Of a DNA stretch of 64,000 nucleotides, positions 43,653 to 53,291 are shown piece after piece (positions within the stretch are counted from its first letter, which is position 1; every line of letters starts with the position of its first letter). The translations under genes were made by a program, and so were the position numbers. Under the pieces are notes generated by a model. The model was not told the DNA's origin and ran no database searches. It saw only the letters and a list, made by a program, of their open reading frames with translations. Source of the DNA: Faucicola mancuniensis (lineage in GTDB: Bacteria > Pseudomonadota > Gammaproteobacteria > Pseudomonadales > Moraxellaceae); the NCBI RefSeq assembly GCF_046523945.1, contig NZ_CP171363.1, positions 1,550,001 through 1,614,000 on the forward strand, read 5' to 3'.

Positions 43653-45071
43653 ATGGTTATTTTGTCATACGAATTTGCACTGGGATTTGTGCTATTTTTT
43701 TTGTTGTATTGGGCGTGTTATCGCTGGGTTAAAATCCAAAACTATTTATTATTGATTGCAGGCTTGCTGTTTTTATTGACATGGCAATGGCAATTTGTGG
43801 CGAGTATCGGCTTTGTTTGGCTGGTGAGTCAATTATCCATTATCGCATTTGGCAAATTTAACAATAAAAAGATAGTTTTGTGGGTGAGTATTTCGTTATT
43901 GTTGTTACATTTGTGCTTTTTTAAATATGCCAATTTTGGTATCGCACAGCTGAATGACACGCTGTTGCAGGACAATAATCTTAATCCGCTGGACATCGTT
44001 ATGCCACTTGGCATTTCGTTTTATACGTTTCAGGCGATTAGCTATGTGGTTGATGTTTATAAAAATAAAATCACGCCGTTGCCATCGGCGATTTTATTGG
44101 GATTTTTGTCTTTTGTGCCAACGATTACCGCAGGTCCGATTTTTCGTGCCAGCGATGCCAAAAGTCAATGGTTATTGACAACTTCTGAATCCTCGCACCA
44201 AAAACCAACCCGCAAAGTATTATTGCCATATTTGGCAATCACGTTAATCATTTTTGCGATGTTTAAAAAAATCGTGTTGGCAGGTTGGCTTGAGACGCTG
44301 TGGGTGTCGCCTGTATTTGCCAACCCTATGCAGTTTAATGGGCTTGAGGTGTTGACGGCGATTTATGCCTATTCGTTGCAGTTATTTTTTGATTTTTCAG
44401 GTTATACCGATTTGGCGATTGCGGTTGCCTTGCTACTGGGTTTTCGTTTGCCAGAAAATTTTAATATGCCGTATTTGGCAACCGATATTCAAGACTTTTG
44501 GGCAAGATGGCACATGACGTTGTCCACGTGGATTAGAGATTATGTGTATATTCCGCTTGGGGGCAATCGTGGCAGTTTTTGGCGAGTGCAGTTTAATTTG
44601 ATGATGGCGTTTGTGCTATCAGGGATTTGGCATGGTGCAGGCTGGAATTTTTTGATTTGGGGTGCGATTCATGGCGTGGCGTTGGTGTTTTTGAACGTGA
44701 TGAAACGTCTCGGCTGGCGTGGCAAACTCACCCAAGCGTGCAAACCGTTGGCAATCTTTTTGACCTTTCATTATGTGGCATTTGGTTGGGTGTTTTTTCA
44801 CAGCACCACCCTTGAGCAAGCGACAGATGTGCTATCAGCATTATTAAATTACAAAAACATGGTGTTTAGTTTGTCGGTTGTGCCGACGTTGTGGCTGATG
44901 TCGCTGTCGTGGTTATTGTACCCATTATTGATAAATAGCCGACAAAATTTGTCAAATATGTTGGCAAAATTGCCATTTTGGACGCTACCGATTTTGTTAG
45001 CCTTGTATGTTTTGGTGATTTTTAGCCTTGCACCAGAAGGTTTGCCAAACTTTATTTATGCCAATTTTTAA
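43653..45071 (+). CDS. patA: MBOAT-family acetyl transporter/transferase (PatA-like)
   Basis: The product has 472 aa with about 11 membrane segments. It starts MVILSYEFALGFVLFFLLYWACYRW. MBOAT blocks are visible: PLGISFYTFQAISYVVDVYK, PTITAGPIFR, QLFFDFSGYTDLAIAVALLLGF, FWARWHMTLSTWIRDYVYIPLGGNRG, and the catalytic His in LSGIWHGAGWNFLIWGAIHG. The family includes AlgI, DltB and PatA. Because a SGNH acetyltransferase and an acetylesterase follow, the PatA role is best: moving acetyl groups across the inner membrane for peptidoglycan O-acetylation. patB begins 12 bp after its stop. Confidence 0.88.
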   Translation: MVILSYEFALGFVLFFLLYWACYRWVKIQNYLLLIAGLLFLLTWQWQFVASIGFVWLVSQLSIIAFGKFNNKKIVLWVSISLLLLHLCFFKYANFGIAQLNDTLLQDNNLNPLDIVMPLGISFYTFQAISYVVDVYKNKITPLPSAILLGFLSFVPTITAGPIFRASDAKSQWLLTTSESSHQKPTRKVLLPYLAITLIIFAMFKKIVLAGWLETLWVSPVFANPMQFNGLEVLTAIYAYSLQLFFDFSGYTDLAIAVALLLGFRLPENFNMPYLATDIQDFWARWHMTLSTWIRDYVYIPLGGNRGSFWRVQFNLMMAFVLSGIWHGAGWNFLIWGAIHGVALVFLNVMKRLGWRGKLTQACKPLAIFLTFHYVAFGWVFFHSTTLEQATDVLSALLNYKNMVFSLSVVPTLWLMSLSWLLYPLLINSRQNLSNMLAKLPFWTLPILLALYVLVIFSLAPEGLPNFIYANF

Positions 45072-45083
45072 AAGGAATCAAAA

Positions 45084-46139
45084 ATGCAAGATACCCAAAT
45101 TCATAATACCGAACAAAATTTCACATCATGGAAAATTGGCTTTGTCGTTATCATGTCCTTTGTGCTAGTCAGTTGGGTAAAACAAGATGCCCTAAGCCAA
45201 TACTGGCAGCAAAGCTACCAAAATGTCAAAGCATGGGATTTTTTGGCAAATCATATGCCAAATTGGCAACAAGGCAATGCGATTGCCAATTATTTTAACA
45301 GTGAAAAAATGTTTGATAATATTGCCCATTTTAACACCGATGTCAACCATTATGCCAACCAAATCGCTTATCATGACTTTTTAAAAGAACAAGAACGCTT
45401 AGAAAAACAGCGTCTAGCACACATTCAAGCCCAAAAAATCAAACGCCAACAACAGCTACTAGAAGCCCAACAACAAGCCCACGCCAAAAAACAACTGGAA
45501 AAAATGGTCTATCTTGGCAATGACCAAAAAGTGTTTTTTGTCGGAGATTCGCTGATGCAGGGCGTTGCCCCTTGGGTCATGCGTGAATTGCAAAATGATT
45601 ATCAAATCAAAAGCATTGATTTGAGCAAACAAAGTACAGGTCTAAGTTATAGCAAATTTTTTGATTGGTCCGCCAATATTGAAAAAACGTTGGCAAATAA
45701 CCCCGATATCGGCGTGATGGTGGTGTTTTTAGGGCCGAACGATGCGTGGGATGTGCCAGACCCTGATAACCGTGCCAAAGTTGTCAAATTTGGCACACCC
45801 CGTTGGCAAGAAGTCTATACAGGGCATATTCAACGCATTTTGACCACCACCGCCAAAAACAATGTGCAAGTCTTATGGGTAACGCCACCAAACATGAAAA
45901 AACCCAAGCTCAATGACGGCATGGCGGAACTATCTCGCATTATTCACGAAGCAATCCGCCCAGAGCAAGGCGTGGTGATTGACAGCAAAGGCATACTATC
46001 GCCGAATGGCAACTTTGCAGACAGCATGAAATTAAATGGTAAAATCGTCAAAGTGCGTACCGCAGACGGCATTCACTTTACCCCAGATGGGCAAAAATTG
46101 GTAGCAAAACAAGTCTTATCGTATTTTAAAATTTCTTAA
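45084..46139 (+). CDS. patB: Membrane-anchored SGNH peptidoglycan O-acetyltransferase (PatB-like)
   Basis: The product has 351 aa behind AAAAGGAATC. One N-terminal membrane segment (WKIGFVVIMSFVLVSWV) precedes a Gln/Lys-rich helical stalk (about residues 95-150). The SGNH domain follows: nucleophile Ser in FFVGDSLMQGVAPWV, LGPNDAWDVPDP, VLWVTPPNMKK, and the Asp/His pair in TADGIHFTPDG. PatB proteins transfer acetyl to the C6 hydroxyl of MurNAc, which blocks lysozyme. The order MBOAT, SGNH transferase, SGNH esterase supports this over a general DUF459 label. Confidence 0.82.
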   Translation: MQDTQIHNTEQNFTSWKIGFVVIMSFVLVSWVKQDALSQYWQQSYQNVKAWDFLANHMPNWQQGNAIANYFNSEKMFDNIAHFNTDVNHYANQIAYHDFLKEQERLEKQRLAHIQAQKIKRQQQLLEAQQQAHAKKQLEKMVYLGNDQKVFFVGDSLMQGVAPWVMRELQNDYQIKSIDLSKQSTGLSYSKFFDWSANIEKTLANNPDIGVMVVFLGPNDAWDVPDPDNRAKVVKFGTPRWQEVYTGHIQRILTTTAKNNVQVLWVTPPNMKKPKLNDGMAELSRIIHEAIRPEQGVVIDSKGILSPNGNFADSMKLNGKIVKVRTADGIHFTPDGQKLVAKQVLSYFKIS

Positions 46140-46211
46140 ACAAATTACAAATCGTTATAATAACTTAACAATCATTTGTTAAAATATAAAAAAATTAACA
46201 AGGGTATTCAC

Positions 46212-47474
46212 ATGAAAAAAATTTTAACCACTGCCAGTTTATTGTCATTGGCAGTTTGTCAAACGGCATTTTCTGCCCCTGTAGAAAATTTTGGTACAAA
46301 TCTCGCCCCATTACAACAAGCCTTTGCCAACAAAAATGTACATATTTTGCAAATTGGCGACTCGCATACCGCAGGCGACTATTTCACCGACCAACTGCGT
46401 AAACGCCTACAAGCAGATGTCGGTGATGGTGGTGTCGGTTTTGCCTATCCGATTAATGTCAAAGCCCAACGCACCGCACGCCACGGCTATCAAGCGGATG
46501 GTTTTAGCACCTTTAACAGCAAAAGCGATACATCAGGCGATTATGTGTTAGGCGGTATCACGGCTGTGCCAAATAGCAGTTTTAGCACATTAAATTTGAC
46601 CAGTCAATATTACAACGGCGACCGCCAAAACGCCAAAGTCGTGGTGCGTGGTAATGCAGGGCAAAAGGTCAATGTCAGCGATATTAACGGCTCTCGCCAA
46701 TTAACACTCAATCAAAACGGCTGGCAAACGGTGGATACCACGATTAATTTTCCTGCACGTTTTAATGTAGATAGTAACATGGCGATGGGCGGTTTTTGGC
46801 TCGGTCGTGGACAGGGTGGGCGAGTGTCTGCGATGGGTATTAACGGTGCAACGCAAAGCTACTGGCAACGTTGGCAAAAAATCCCACAAACGTTGAATTA
46901 TTCTGGGGCGAATTTGGTGATTTTGGCGTATGGCACAAATGAAGCCTTTCAATCGGACGTAAGCGGACAAATGGCACAAGTCAATCAAGCCATCGCCCAA
47001 ATCAAACAAGGCTTGCCAAATGCCAGTATTTTGATTGTCAATGCACCAGAAAGCCTAAAAAACACAAGCGGTAGCTGTGGCACACGAGCGACCAGCCTTG
47101 ACACCGTACAATATCAACTTCGCCAAATCGCCCAACAAAACGGCACGCTGTATTGGAGTTGGCAAGATGCGATGGGTGGCGAATGTTCTATGAAATCGTG
47201 GATTGCTGAAGGCTTGGGGGCAAAAGATGGCGTACATTTTAGCAAATCAGGCTACGAACGAGCGGGCAATGACTTGTATGACGGCTTAAAAATGGTGTTA
47301 CAAGCGTCAAACACATCGTCCACTTTTCGCCCTGTTACGCCCATTAGTAGCAGTGTTAATGGCAATGTTGTTAATATTAGCAACTATCAGCCAACGGCGA
47401 CAGCATCTGCACCACAAAAAAGTATTGGAGTAATCTGTGGTGCTGATGGTAAATGCACATCGTTAAAGCATTGA
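46212..47474 (+). CDS. ape1: O-acetylpeptidoglycan esterase (Ape1-like SGNH hydrolase)
   Basis: The product has 420 aa from ATG 46212 (MKKILTTASLLSLAVCQTAFSAPVENF, Sec signal) behind AAGGGTATT; a longer reading to 46176 is rejected. SGNH residues are Ser in ILQIGDSHTAGDYFTDQ, Asn in LVILAYGTNEA, and Asp/His in AKDGVHFSKSGYERAG. An inserted beta-domain (about 100-230) separates blocks I and III, as in neisserial Ape1. It removes acetyl from MurNAc so that lytic transglycosylases can act. A Ser/Asn-rich tail with a Cys pair (VICGADGKC) closes the protein. Confidence 0.82.
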   Translation: MKKILTTASLLSLAVCQTAFSAPVENFGTNLAPLQQAFANKNVHILQIGDSHTAGDYFTDQLRKRLQADVGDGGVGFAYPINVKAQRTARHGYQADGFSTFNSKSDTSGDYVLGGITAVPNSSFSTLNLTSQYYNGDRQNAKVVVRGNAGQKVNVSDINGSRQLTLNQNGWQTVDTTINFPARFNVDSNMAMGGFWLGRGQGGRVSAMGINGATQSYWQRWQKIPQTLNYSGANLVILAYGTNEAFQSDVSGQMAQVNQAIAQIKQGLPNASILIVNAPESLKNTSGSCGTRATSLDTVQYQLRQIAQQNGTLYWSWQDAMGGECSMKSWIAEGLGAKDGVHFSKSGYERAGNDLYDGLKMVLQASNTSSTFRPVTPISSSVNGNVVNISNYQPTATASAPQKSIGVICGADGKCTSLKH

Positions 47475-47512
47475 TTTAACATCATTATTTTTAAATTTTT
47501 TTAAAAAATTAT

Positions 47513-47548
47513 CAAAAAAGTGTCGTTTATTTTGCGACACTTTTTTTA
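47513..47548 (+). terminator. Rho-independent terminator of the patA-patB-ape1 cluster
   Basis: AAAAAAGTGTCG pairs with CGACACTTTTTTT. Confidence 0.88.
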
Positions 47549-47863
47549 TTGGATAATTGTTGGTGGTTATTGTTTAAAAGCCGTCAGTTGGCTGTTTGTT
47601 AAAAAAATGGGTTTTAGTCATACTGCATTTTAACTTTAAAATAAATGTTAAATCATAACAAAAATTTATGAATATTGTTCAAAATAGCTAATCAATTTGG
47701 CAAATTTTTGGCGAATATTGATGGATTTATGAGTATAAAAGATAGATATCAATTATAAAAAAATTTATTATAATCATAGATTTGGGTTGATTTTTAAATT
47801 TTTTTATTGGATAATATAACAAAATTTTTATCAGTGTATAATTTTTTTTACAAAGGAGGAATG
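47549..47863. other. AT-rich gap upstream of the solute-binding lipoprotein, no gene
   Basis: No coding frame is seen in about 315 bp. The strong ribosome site AAAGGAGGA at 47852-47860 decides the downstream start. Confidence 0.5.
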
Positions 47864-48736
47864 ATGAAAGTTTTTTATCAATCATTGTTGATTGGTACGT
47901 TTTTGCCTGTGTTTTTGATAGCATGTAGCGACACCACAAGCAATCAGTCAGCCGAAACCCAAGCCACAACCCAAAGCACAACGACAACTGATACACCGTC
48001 AAAAGGTGGTGTCAAAGTTGCAGGGAATTTTGTCAGTAAGTTACCAGATACCGCACCGACTTATAAAGTGATTACCACAGGGTCAATGGCACCGTTTTCA
48101 TTTATCAATGAAAAGGGTGAGTTGATGGGGTTGGATATTGATGCGGTGCGTGCGATTGGCGAGGCGGGCGGCTTTAAGGTGGAATTTTATACCCACCCTT
48201 GGCAAGGTATGTTTGATACGGTCAATAGCGGTCAGTATGACATGGCATCGTCTGGGATTTCGTATACCGATGAGCGTGCACAAATTTATGGCTTGTCAAA
48301 CAGTTACTTTTTTAACCCATCGGCAATCATGGTCAAACAAGGCGTGGCAAATATGAAAGGCTTGGCGGATATTAAAGATTTACGCATTGCAGGCATGACC
48401 GATTCAAAACAATTGACCCAAGCCAAAAATGTGGGTGCAACGCAAATAAAAGGCTATACCACAACGTTTTTGGCATTTAAAGGCTTGGTTCAAGGGCATG
48501 AAGACGCTGTGGTGCAAGATGAGCCGTTTTTGCGTTATACCGCAAAACAGCACCCAAACCAAAAAGTTACCATCGTCCCTTATGAAGATGCCAACGAGCC
48601 ATCAGCCCAACAGATTATTTTGATGAAAAAAGGCAATCAAGCGTTGATAAATAGCGTGAATAAAGGCATTGAAACCATCAAAAATAACGGCGAAATGGCA
48701 AAAATTGAAGAAAAATGGCTAGGTAAAAAAGCGTAA
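47864..48736 (+). CDS. Amino-acid-type ABC transporter substrate-binding lipoprotein
   Basis: The product has 290 aa; ATG 47864 is preferred over 47861 for spacing to AAAGGAGGA. The signal MKVFYQSLLIGTFLPVFLIAC ends in a lipobox. A Ser/Thr/Gln linker precedes a family 3 solute-binding fold (PF00497 type): TTGSMAPFSFINEKGELMGLDIDAVRAIGEAGG, DTVNSGQYDMASSGISYTDERA, GHEDAVVQDEPFLRYTAK. The pattern fits binding of a polar amino acid. No permease or ATPase gene is adjacent, so the partner is unlinked. It is monocistronic. Confidence 0.9.
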   Translation: MKVFYQSLLIGTFLPVFLIACSDTTSNQSAETQATTQSTTTTDTPSKGGVKVAGNFVSKLPDTAPTYKVITTGSMAPFSFINEKGELMGLDIDAVRAIGEAGGFKVEFYTHPWQGMFDTVNSGQYDMASSGISYTDERAQIYGLSNSYFFNPSAIMVKQGVANMKGLADIKDLRIAGMTDSKQLTQAKNVGATQIKGYTTTFLAFKGLVQGHEDAVVQDEPFLRYTAKQHPNQKVTIVPYEDANEPSAQQIILMKKGNQALINSVNKGIETIKNNGEMAKIEEKWLGKKA

Positions 48737-48748
48737 TTTTATAAGTTT

Positions 48749-48786
48749 TAAAAAAACGGCTTACTTTTGATAAGCCGTTTTTTTTG
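48749..48786. terminator. Bidirectional terminator
   Basis: AAAAAACGGCTTA pairs with TAAGCCGTTTTTTTT. It serves the lipoprotein gene and the convergent Lon-like protease. Confidence 0.88.
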
Positions 48787-48789
48787 TTT

Positions 48790-51198
48790 TTAAGCTTTTT
48801 CCGCCATTTTTTCTTCCCATTCAGCAAGGCGAGTATGAATTTTTTGGTATAATGTGCCTTTTTTGTACTTGCCTTTTTTGGTGGTGCTGTCAATGTCGGC
48901 ATTTGTCAGTAACGACAAGGCTTCATTGACGTGTTCCACTGCAAAAATGTGAAATTCGCCATTTTTGACTTTTTCAATGATATCTTGGCGGAGCATGAGT
49001 TGATTTAAGTTGGCTTTTGGGATAATTACGCCTTGATTACCTGTCAAACCTTTTTCCACACACGCATCAAAAAAACCTGCGATTTTGGCATTGACACCGC
49101 CCACCGCTTGCACTTGTCCAAACTGATTCATTGAGCCTGTTACTGCCAAATTTTGGCAAATCGGCACTTGAGCCAATGCAGAGAGCAACGCACAAGTTTC
49201 GGCAACGGTGGCACTGTCGCCATCAATACCGCCATAACTTTGTTCAAAGGCGAGAGAAGCGGTAAAATTAAGCGGATAATCATCAGCAAACAAGGCTTTA
49301 AGATAGCTACTCATAATCAGCACGCCTTTGGCATGAATAGAACCGCCCAAATCCACATCTCGCTCAATGTCCAAAATATCGGCATTGCCCGCACTATAAT
49401 GCACGCTTGCTGTCAGGCGAGCAGGCATACCAAATTCACTATCGGCATAACTTATCACCGTCAAAGCGTTAATCTGTCCCACCGCTTCGCCTTGCGTGCT
49501 AATCAGTTGTTGTCCTTTTTCAAGTTCTTGCCAAAACAACTGTCGCAGATAACCCGAACGATACTGAATATCGCCAATCGCTTGTAACACGTGGCTTTGG
49601 TTCACAGTTTTTACAGTATTCATCACGGCATAACGGTTCGCTTCTAGCAACAATTGCCCCAAACGGTCGCTATGCAAACTTAGCTCAGTTTGGTCTTCGG
49701 CTTGTTCGCTTAAATAATCCAACAAACTTGCCAAAGCGGTATTGTCAAAAGGCAAAAGTTGATATTTTTTAATCATATCGGCAATTTTGGCAACCATCAA
49801 CTGTTCATTTTCAGGCATGCGAGCGATGGTATCATGAAAATCGGCTCGGATTTTGAACACCGCATTAAACTCTGGCTCAAAATCCAACAAATCATAATAC
49901 AAATCAGGCTCACCCAACAAAATCACCTTAACATCAAGCTCAATCGGCTGTGGCTCAAGGCTGATACTGCCTGTCAAAGTCAGCATTTGCTCAAGGCTTG
50001 ACATCTTGATTTGACGACTTTGCAACGCACGTTTTAGTCCTTGCCACGCATACGGATATTCTAAAAGACTGTTGGCTTCTAGTATCAAATAACCGCCATT
50101 GGCTCGGTGCAACGACCCTGCACGAATCAAACTCACATCAGTGGAAACCGTTCCCATATGGGTAATTTGCTCCACATGACCGAGCAGATTTAAATGCGTT
50201 GGCAACTCTTCAAATACAATCGGAGCGTGCTGATTGGGGTCATGACTGGCAATCACATTGACAAAGTAACGGGCAGGCACGGACGAAAAATGACTGGGCA
50301 AAAACTCTTCATCATCTTCATTGACAATGCGTTCCACATGACCGACCATGTCGTCATAAACTTGTTTTAAATAATCAATCACTTTTGGCAAATCGTGATA
50401 TTTTTCAAATAAACTGTCAAATAACGGCTGTAACGCTCGTTTTGCCAAAGCGTGGTGCAAGGCTTGCAGTTTGTTGTTGGCTTCATGTTCAATTTTTTCT
50501 AATGCAATAGTCAAAAGACTTAGGCGTTTTTGCATATGATTTTTTTGCCAAGACTGTTCAAATAGGGGATTTGTTGTCTCTTTTTGGTTTTTTGCCGATT
50601 TTTTGGCGGTTTTTTGCAAAACTTCTTCATCATCAAGGGTATTGACAAATACAGGCTTGTTGTCAAAAGGGCGGACACTTAACATCAGCGAAAACTGCTT
50701 GCCTTCTTCATTCAATGCCAAATATGCCTGTTCTTCTTGCAAACTGGTTTGGTTTTTGATGGCTTCTACTTTGGATTGATAATGTTCACTACGAAAGCGT
50801 TGATTGAGCAGACGTTTTGACTTTTCCCACAAATTTTTGACATCATCAGCAAAAATGGTTGCCATACCAGTCGGCAACTGCAACGCAATCGGTGAACGAG
50901 CGTCCGTAAAATTATGTACATAAACCCAATCTTTTGGCAAAGGGCGAGTTTTGGCATAATCGGACAAAAGTTTGGTAACAAGCGTTCGTTTGCCCAAACC
51001 ATTTTCACCAGACGCAAAAATATGATAGCCATTGGCACGAATGTCCAACGCTGTTGCAATCGCACGGCAGGCACGTTCTTGACCGATTTTACTTGTGTCA
51101 ATATTTTTGATAAGTTGGCTGTTTTTTGGTAGGGTTTTTGGGTCGGTGTAGCGTTTTAGCTGTGTAACGGTTAAAGGTTTTAAGTGAGATTTTGGCAT
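48790..51198 (-). CDS. ATP-dependent protease, LonB/YcbZ-like
   Basis: The product has 802 aa. The N-terminal half carries the Lon-related AAA module of the YcbZ type (IGQERACRAIATALDIRANGYHIFASGENGLGKRTLV, Walker A in GENGLGKRT) with a long coiled insertion (about 130-300) and then LHRANGGYLILEANSLL as Walker B region. The C-terminal Lon protease domain has Ser662 in GGIDGDSATVAE and Lys705 in GGVNAKIAGFF, spaced 43 residues apart as in E. coli Lon. It differs from LonA, which has an N-terminal LAN domain. The substrates are unknown. Confidence 0.92.
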   Translation of the reverse strand: MPKSHLKPLTVTQLKRYTDPKTLPKNSQLIKNIDTSKIGQERACRAIATALDIRANGYHIFASGENGLGKRTLVTKLLSDYAKTRPLPKDWVYVHNFTDARSPIALQLPTGMATIFADDVKNLWEKSKRLLNQRFRSEHYQSKVEAIKNQTSLQEEQAYLALNEEGKQFSLMLSVRPFDNKPVFVNTLDDEEVLQKTAKKSAKNQKETTNPLFEQSWQKNHMQKRLSLLTIALEKIEHEANNKLQALHHALAKRALQPLFDSLFEKYHDLPKVIDYLKQVYDDMVGHVERIVNEDDEEFLPSHFSSVPARYFVNVIASHDPNQHAPIVFEELPTHLNLLGHVEQITHMGTVSTDVSLIRAGSLHRANGGYLILEANSLLEYPYAWQGLKRALQSRQIKMSSLEQMLTLTGSISLEPQPIELDVKVILLGEPDLYYDLLDFEPEFNAVFKIRADFHDTIARMPENEQLMVAKIADMIKKYQLLPFDNTALASLLDYLSEQAEDQTELSLHSDRLGQLLLEANRYAVMNTVKTVNQSHVLQAIGDIQYRSGYLRQLFWQELEKGQQLISTQGEAVGQINALTVISYADSEFGMPARLTASVHYSAGNADILDIERDVDLGGSIHAKGVLIMSSYLKALFADDYPLNFTASLAFEQSYGGIDGDSATVAETCALLSALAQVPICQNLAVTGSMNQFGQVQAVGGVNAKIAGFFDACVEKGLTGNQGVIIPKANLNQLMLRQDIIEKVKNGEFHIFAVEHVNEALSLLTNADIDSTTKKGKYKKGTLYQKIHTRLAEWEEKMAEKA

Positions 51199-51551
51199 AT
51201 TTTTACAATTTTTTGTGCAGATTGTTAAATGAATAAATTTAAAAACGTATGATGTGGCAATTTTGGCAAAAAAGCAATGAATTTTTACAAAAAGTATGAC
51301 ACATAATGTTACAAAAGATAAGCACGCATAACGTAAATGATTGATTTTTTACATGACAATGATAAAAATTACAAATGATTACCAAATGTGTGTGCGAAAC
51401 TTACCCAATTCACAAAAACATCGTATTGTTACGCAAAAAAATTACCTATTATAGTCCCAAGTTTAGCAATAAGCGATTTTGAGTAAGAAAATCAAAAACA
51501 GCAAATAATTTTCTTAACTCAATGTTTTGAATCAAAAAAAGGAAAATCAAA
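51199..51551. other. AT-rich gap, no gene
   Basis: These 353 bp separate the divergent LonB-like and glycine-zipper genes. No frame or hairpin is seen; promoters for both genes are expected here. Confidence 0.5.
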
Positions 51552-52079
51552 ATGAGTAATTATGATAATATTAACCGTGATATCGTAAAAGAAGCCCCAG
51601 AAGAAGTGCGTGAAGATTTGAATGCAGACCCAATCACAGGCGAACCTGGTTCACACCCTATCGGTACTGGTATTGGTGGCTTAGGCGGTGCAGCAGCAGG
51701 TGCGGCGATTGGTGCAATCGGTGGTCCACTGGGTGCATTAATCGGTGGTGCAATCGGTGCAGTGATTGGTGGTTCAGCAGGTCATAGCGTTGCCGAAAAA
51801 ATTGACCCAACCGTTGAAGATACTTACTGGCGTGGTCAATACGTTAGCACAGCATATTACAACTCAGAATATGACTATGACCGTGATTATCAGCCAGCGT
51901 ATGCAGTTGGTTATGCCAACCGTCCACGCTATGACGCAAACACACGCTTTGAAGACGTTGAGTCAGACTTAGAGCGTTCATGGAACGAAGTCAAAGGCGA
52001 TTCACTTCTATTATGGGCAGAAGCTCGTCAAGCAGCACGTGATGCATGGTATCGCATTATTCCAGAAAATCGTGTATAA
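51552..52079 (+). CDS. Glycine-zipper domain protein
   Basis: The product has 175 aa behind AAAAGGAAAA. Residues about 37-82 form a glycine-zipper hairpin (GTGIGGLGGAAAGAAIGAIGG and GALIGGAIGAVIGGSAGHSVAE). A Tyr/Asp-rich central part (EYDYDRDYQPAYAVGYANRPRYD) and a helical C-terminal part (WNEVKGDSLLLWAEARQAARDAWYRI) follow. No signal peptide is seen. Related proteins are stress-induced and membrane-associated. The strong ribosome site, biased codons and terminator suggest high expression; that is inference. Confidence 0.75.
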   Translation: MSNYDNINRDIVKEAPEEVREDLNADPITGEPGSHPIGTGIGGLGGAAAGAAIGAIGGPLGALIGGAIGAVIGGSAGHSVAEKIDPTVEDTYWRGQYVSTAYYNSEYDYDRDYQPAYAVGYANRPRYDANTRFEDVESDLERSWNEVKGDSLLLWAEARQAARDAWYRIIPENRV

Positions 52080-52111
52080 TACACAAAGTTAGTAACAATT
52101 TGTTATTAATC

Positions 52112-52143
52112 AAAAAGCCAAAAGATTATCTTTTGGCTTTTTA
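52112..52143 (+). terminator. Rho-independent terminator
   Basis: AAAAAGCCAAAAGA pairs with CTTTTGGCTTTTT around a 4-nt loop. Confidence 0.88.
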
Positions 52144-52431
52144 TGCTTTTTTTTAATCAGGATTTGGGCATATTTTAGCACATGATTAAAATAAATTTAC
52201 AAAGTTTTAGAGTGTCTTAAGAATTCAGAACAATAAACATACTTAATACCAAACTAAACTTTGTTATTATAACGGCAATCATTTGGCTGCTTGCTTCAAT
52301 ATAACCAACAGTAAAGCTATATTGAAAAATTTTTAAGTTATTTTCAAAAAAATTAGTGAAAAACTAAAAGAATAACATGATAACTTAATCATCAAGCACA
52401 AATTAAACATTCACCTTTTGAGGAGTTTATT

Positions 52432-53118
52432 ATGGCAACATCATATGATGAAAAAATTGACAACGTGTTGGCAGATTCAGAGTTAGCACGCCGTCTTGTT
52501 CCAAACAAATTTAAATTTACCAGCCAACAAGGTCGTTTACGCCGTCAAAAACTGTTGGCAGGCGCAAAAGAGCTTTCAGCTACTCGTCCGATTGCTGAAA
52601 TTACTTTGGCAGATGTGTGCGATAAAGCGGGCATTCCACGTGCATCAGCGTATCACTTTTTCCCAAATGTATCAGCGATTTTCTTGGCATTACGCTACCT
52701 AAACACGAGCGAAATTATCACCAAGTTAGAAACTGTTGATGTGGCAAAATACAGCCGTTGGCAAGATTATTTGTCAGGTTTGATTGAAGCAGGTGTTGAA
52801 GCGATTCAAACTGACCCCACAGTCGCTCGTTTGATTTATGAAACCAACACACCAGCCTTTGAAAACAATCAATTTGGCAGTGAAGTGGAAAAACAAATCA
52901 CTCGTATGATTTATGATAAATTGTCAGCACAATACAAAATGCCAGCCTTTGACAGCATTCAAAAACAAATGTTGGTCGGTTATGGCATTATCAACGGTGT
53001 TCTACAATTGGCATACCGCTCAGAAGGCAAAATCAGCGATACTTATCGCCGTGAAGCGACTTCTGCATTGATTGCATATTTGCGTAGCTATTTGCCAGAA
53101 AATTTGCCAAAAAACTAA
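52432..53118 (+). CDS. TetR/AcrR-family transcriptional regulator
   Basis: The product has 228 aa behind GAGGAGTTTATT. After a 35-residue N-terminal extension, the HTH lies at about 40-85: RQKLLAGAKELSATRPIAEITLADVCDKAGIPRASAYHFFPNVSAIFLAL. The C-terminal ligand domain is all-helical and not recognisable in detail. The immediate neighbours give no obvious target. The 52144-52431 gap before it holds no gene and may contain its own operator; no clear palindrome was found. Confidence 0.9.
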   Translation: MATSYDEKIDNVLADSELARRLVPNKFKFTSQQGRLRRQKLLAGAKELSATRPIAEITLADVCDKAGIPRASAYHFFPNVSAIFLALRYLNTSEIITKLETVDVAKYSRWQDYLSGLIEAGVEAIQTDPTVARLIYETNTPAFENNQFGSEVEKQITRMIYDKLSAQYKMPAFDSIQKQMLVGYGIINGVLQLAYRSEGKISDTYRREATSALIAYLRSYLPENLPKN

Positions 53119-53142
53119 ACAGTTAAATATTCAACTATTATT

Positions 53143-53174
53143 TAAAAACTCACAAATTTTTGTGAGTTTTTTTA
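53143..53174 (+). terminator. Rho-independent terminator
   Basis: AAAAACTCACAAA pairs with TTGTGAGTTTTTTT. Confidence 0.85.
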
Positions 53175-53291
53175 TGTTCTGGCAAAAATGTAACAAATTT
53201 TTACAATGAAATTTTTTGGATAAAGTAGCGAATTTTGTTAAGAATTGATAAACTATCTGTCCTTTTTAGGTCTTGTTTGTGAGCATTGTCA

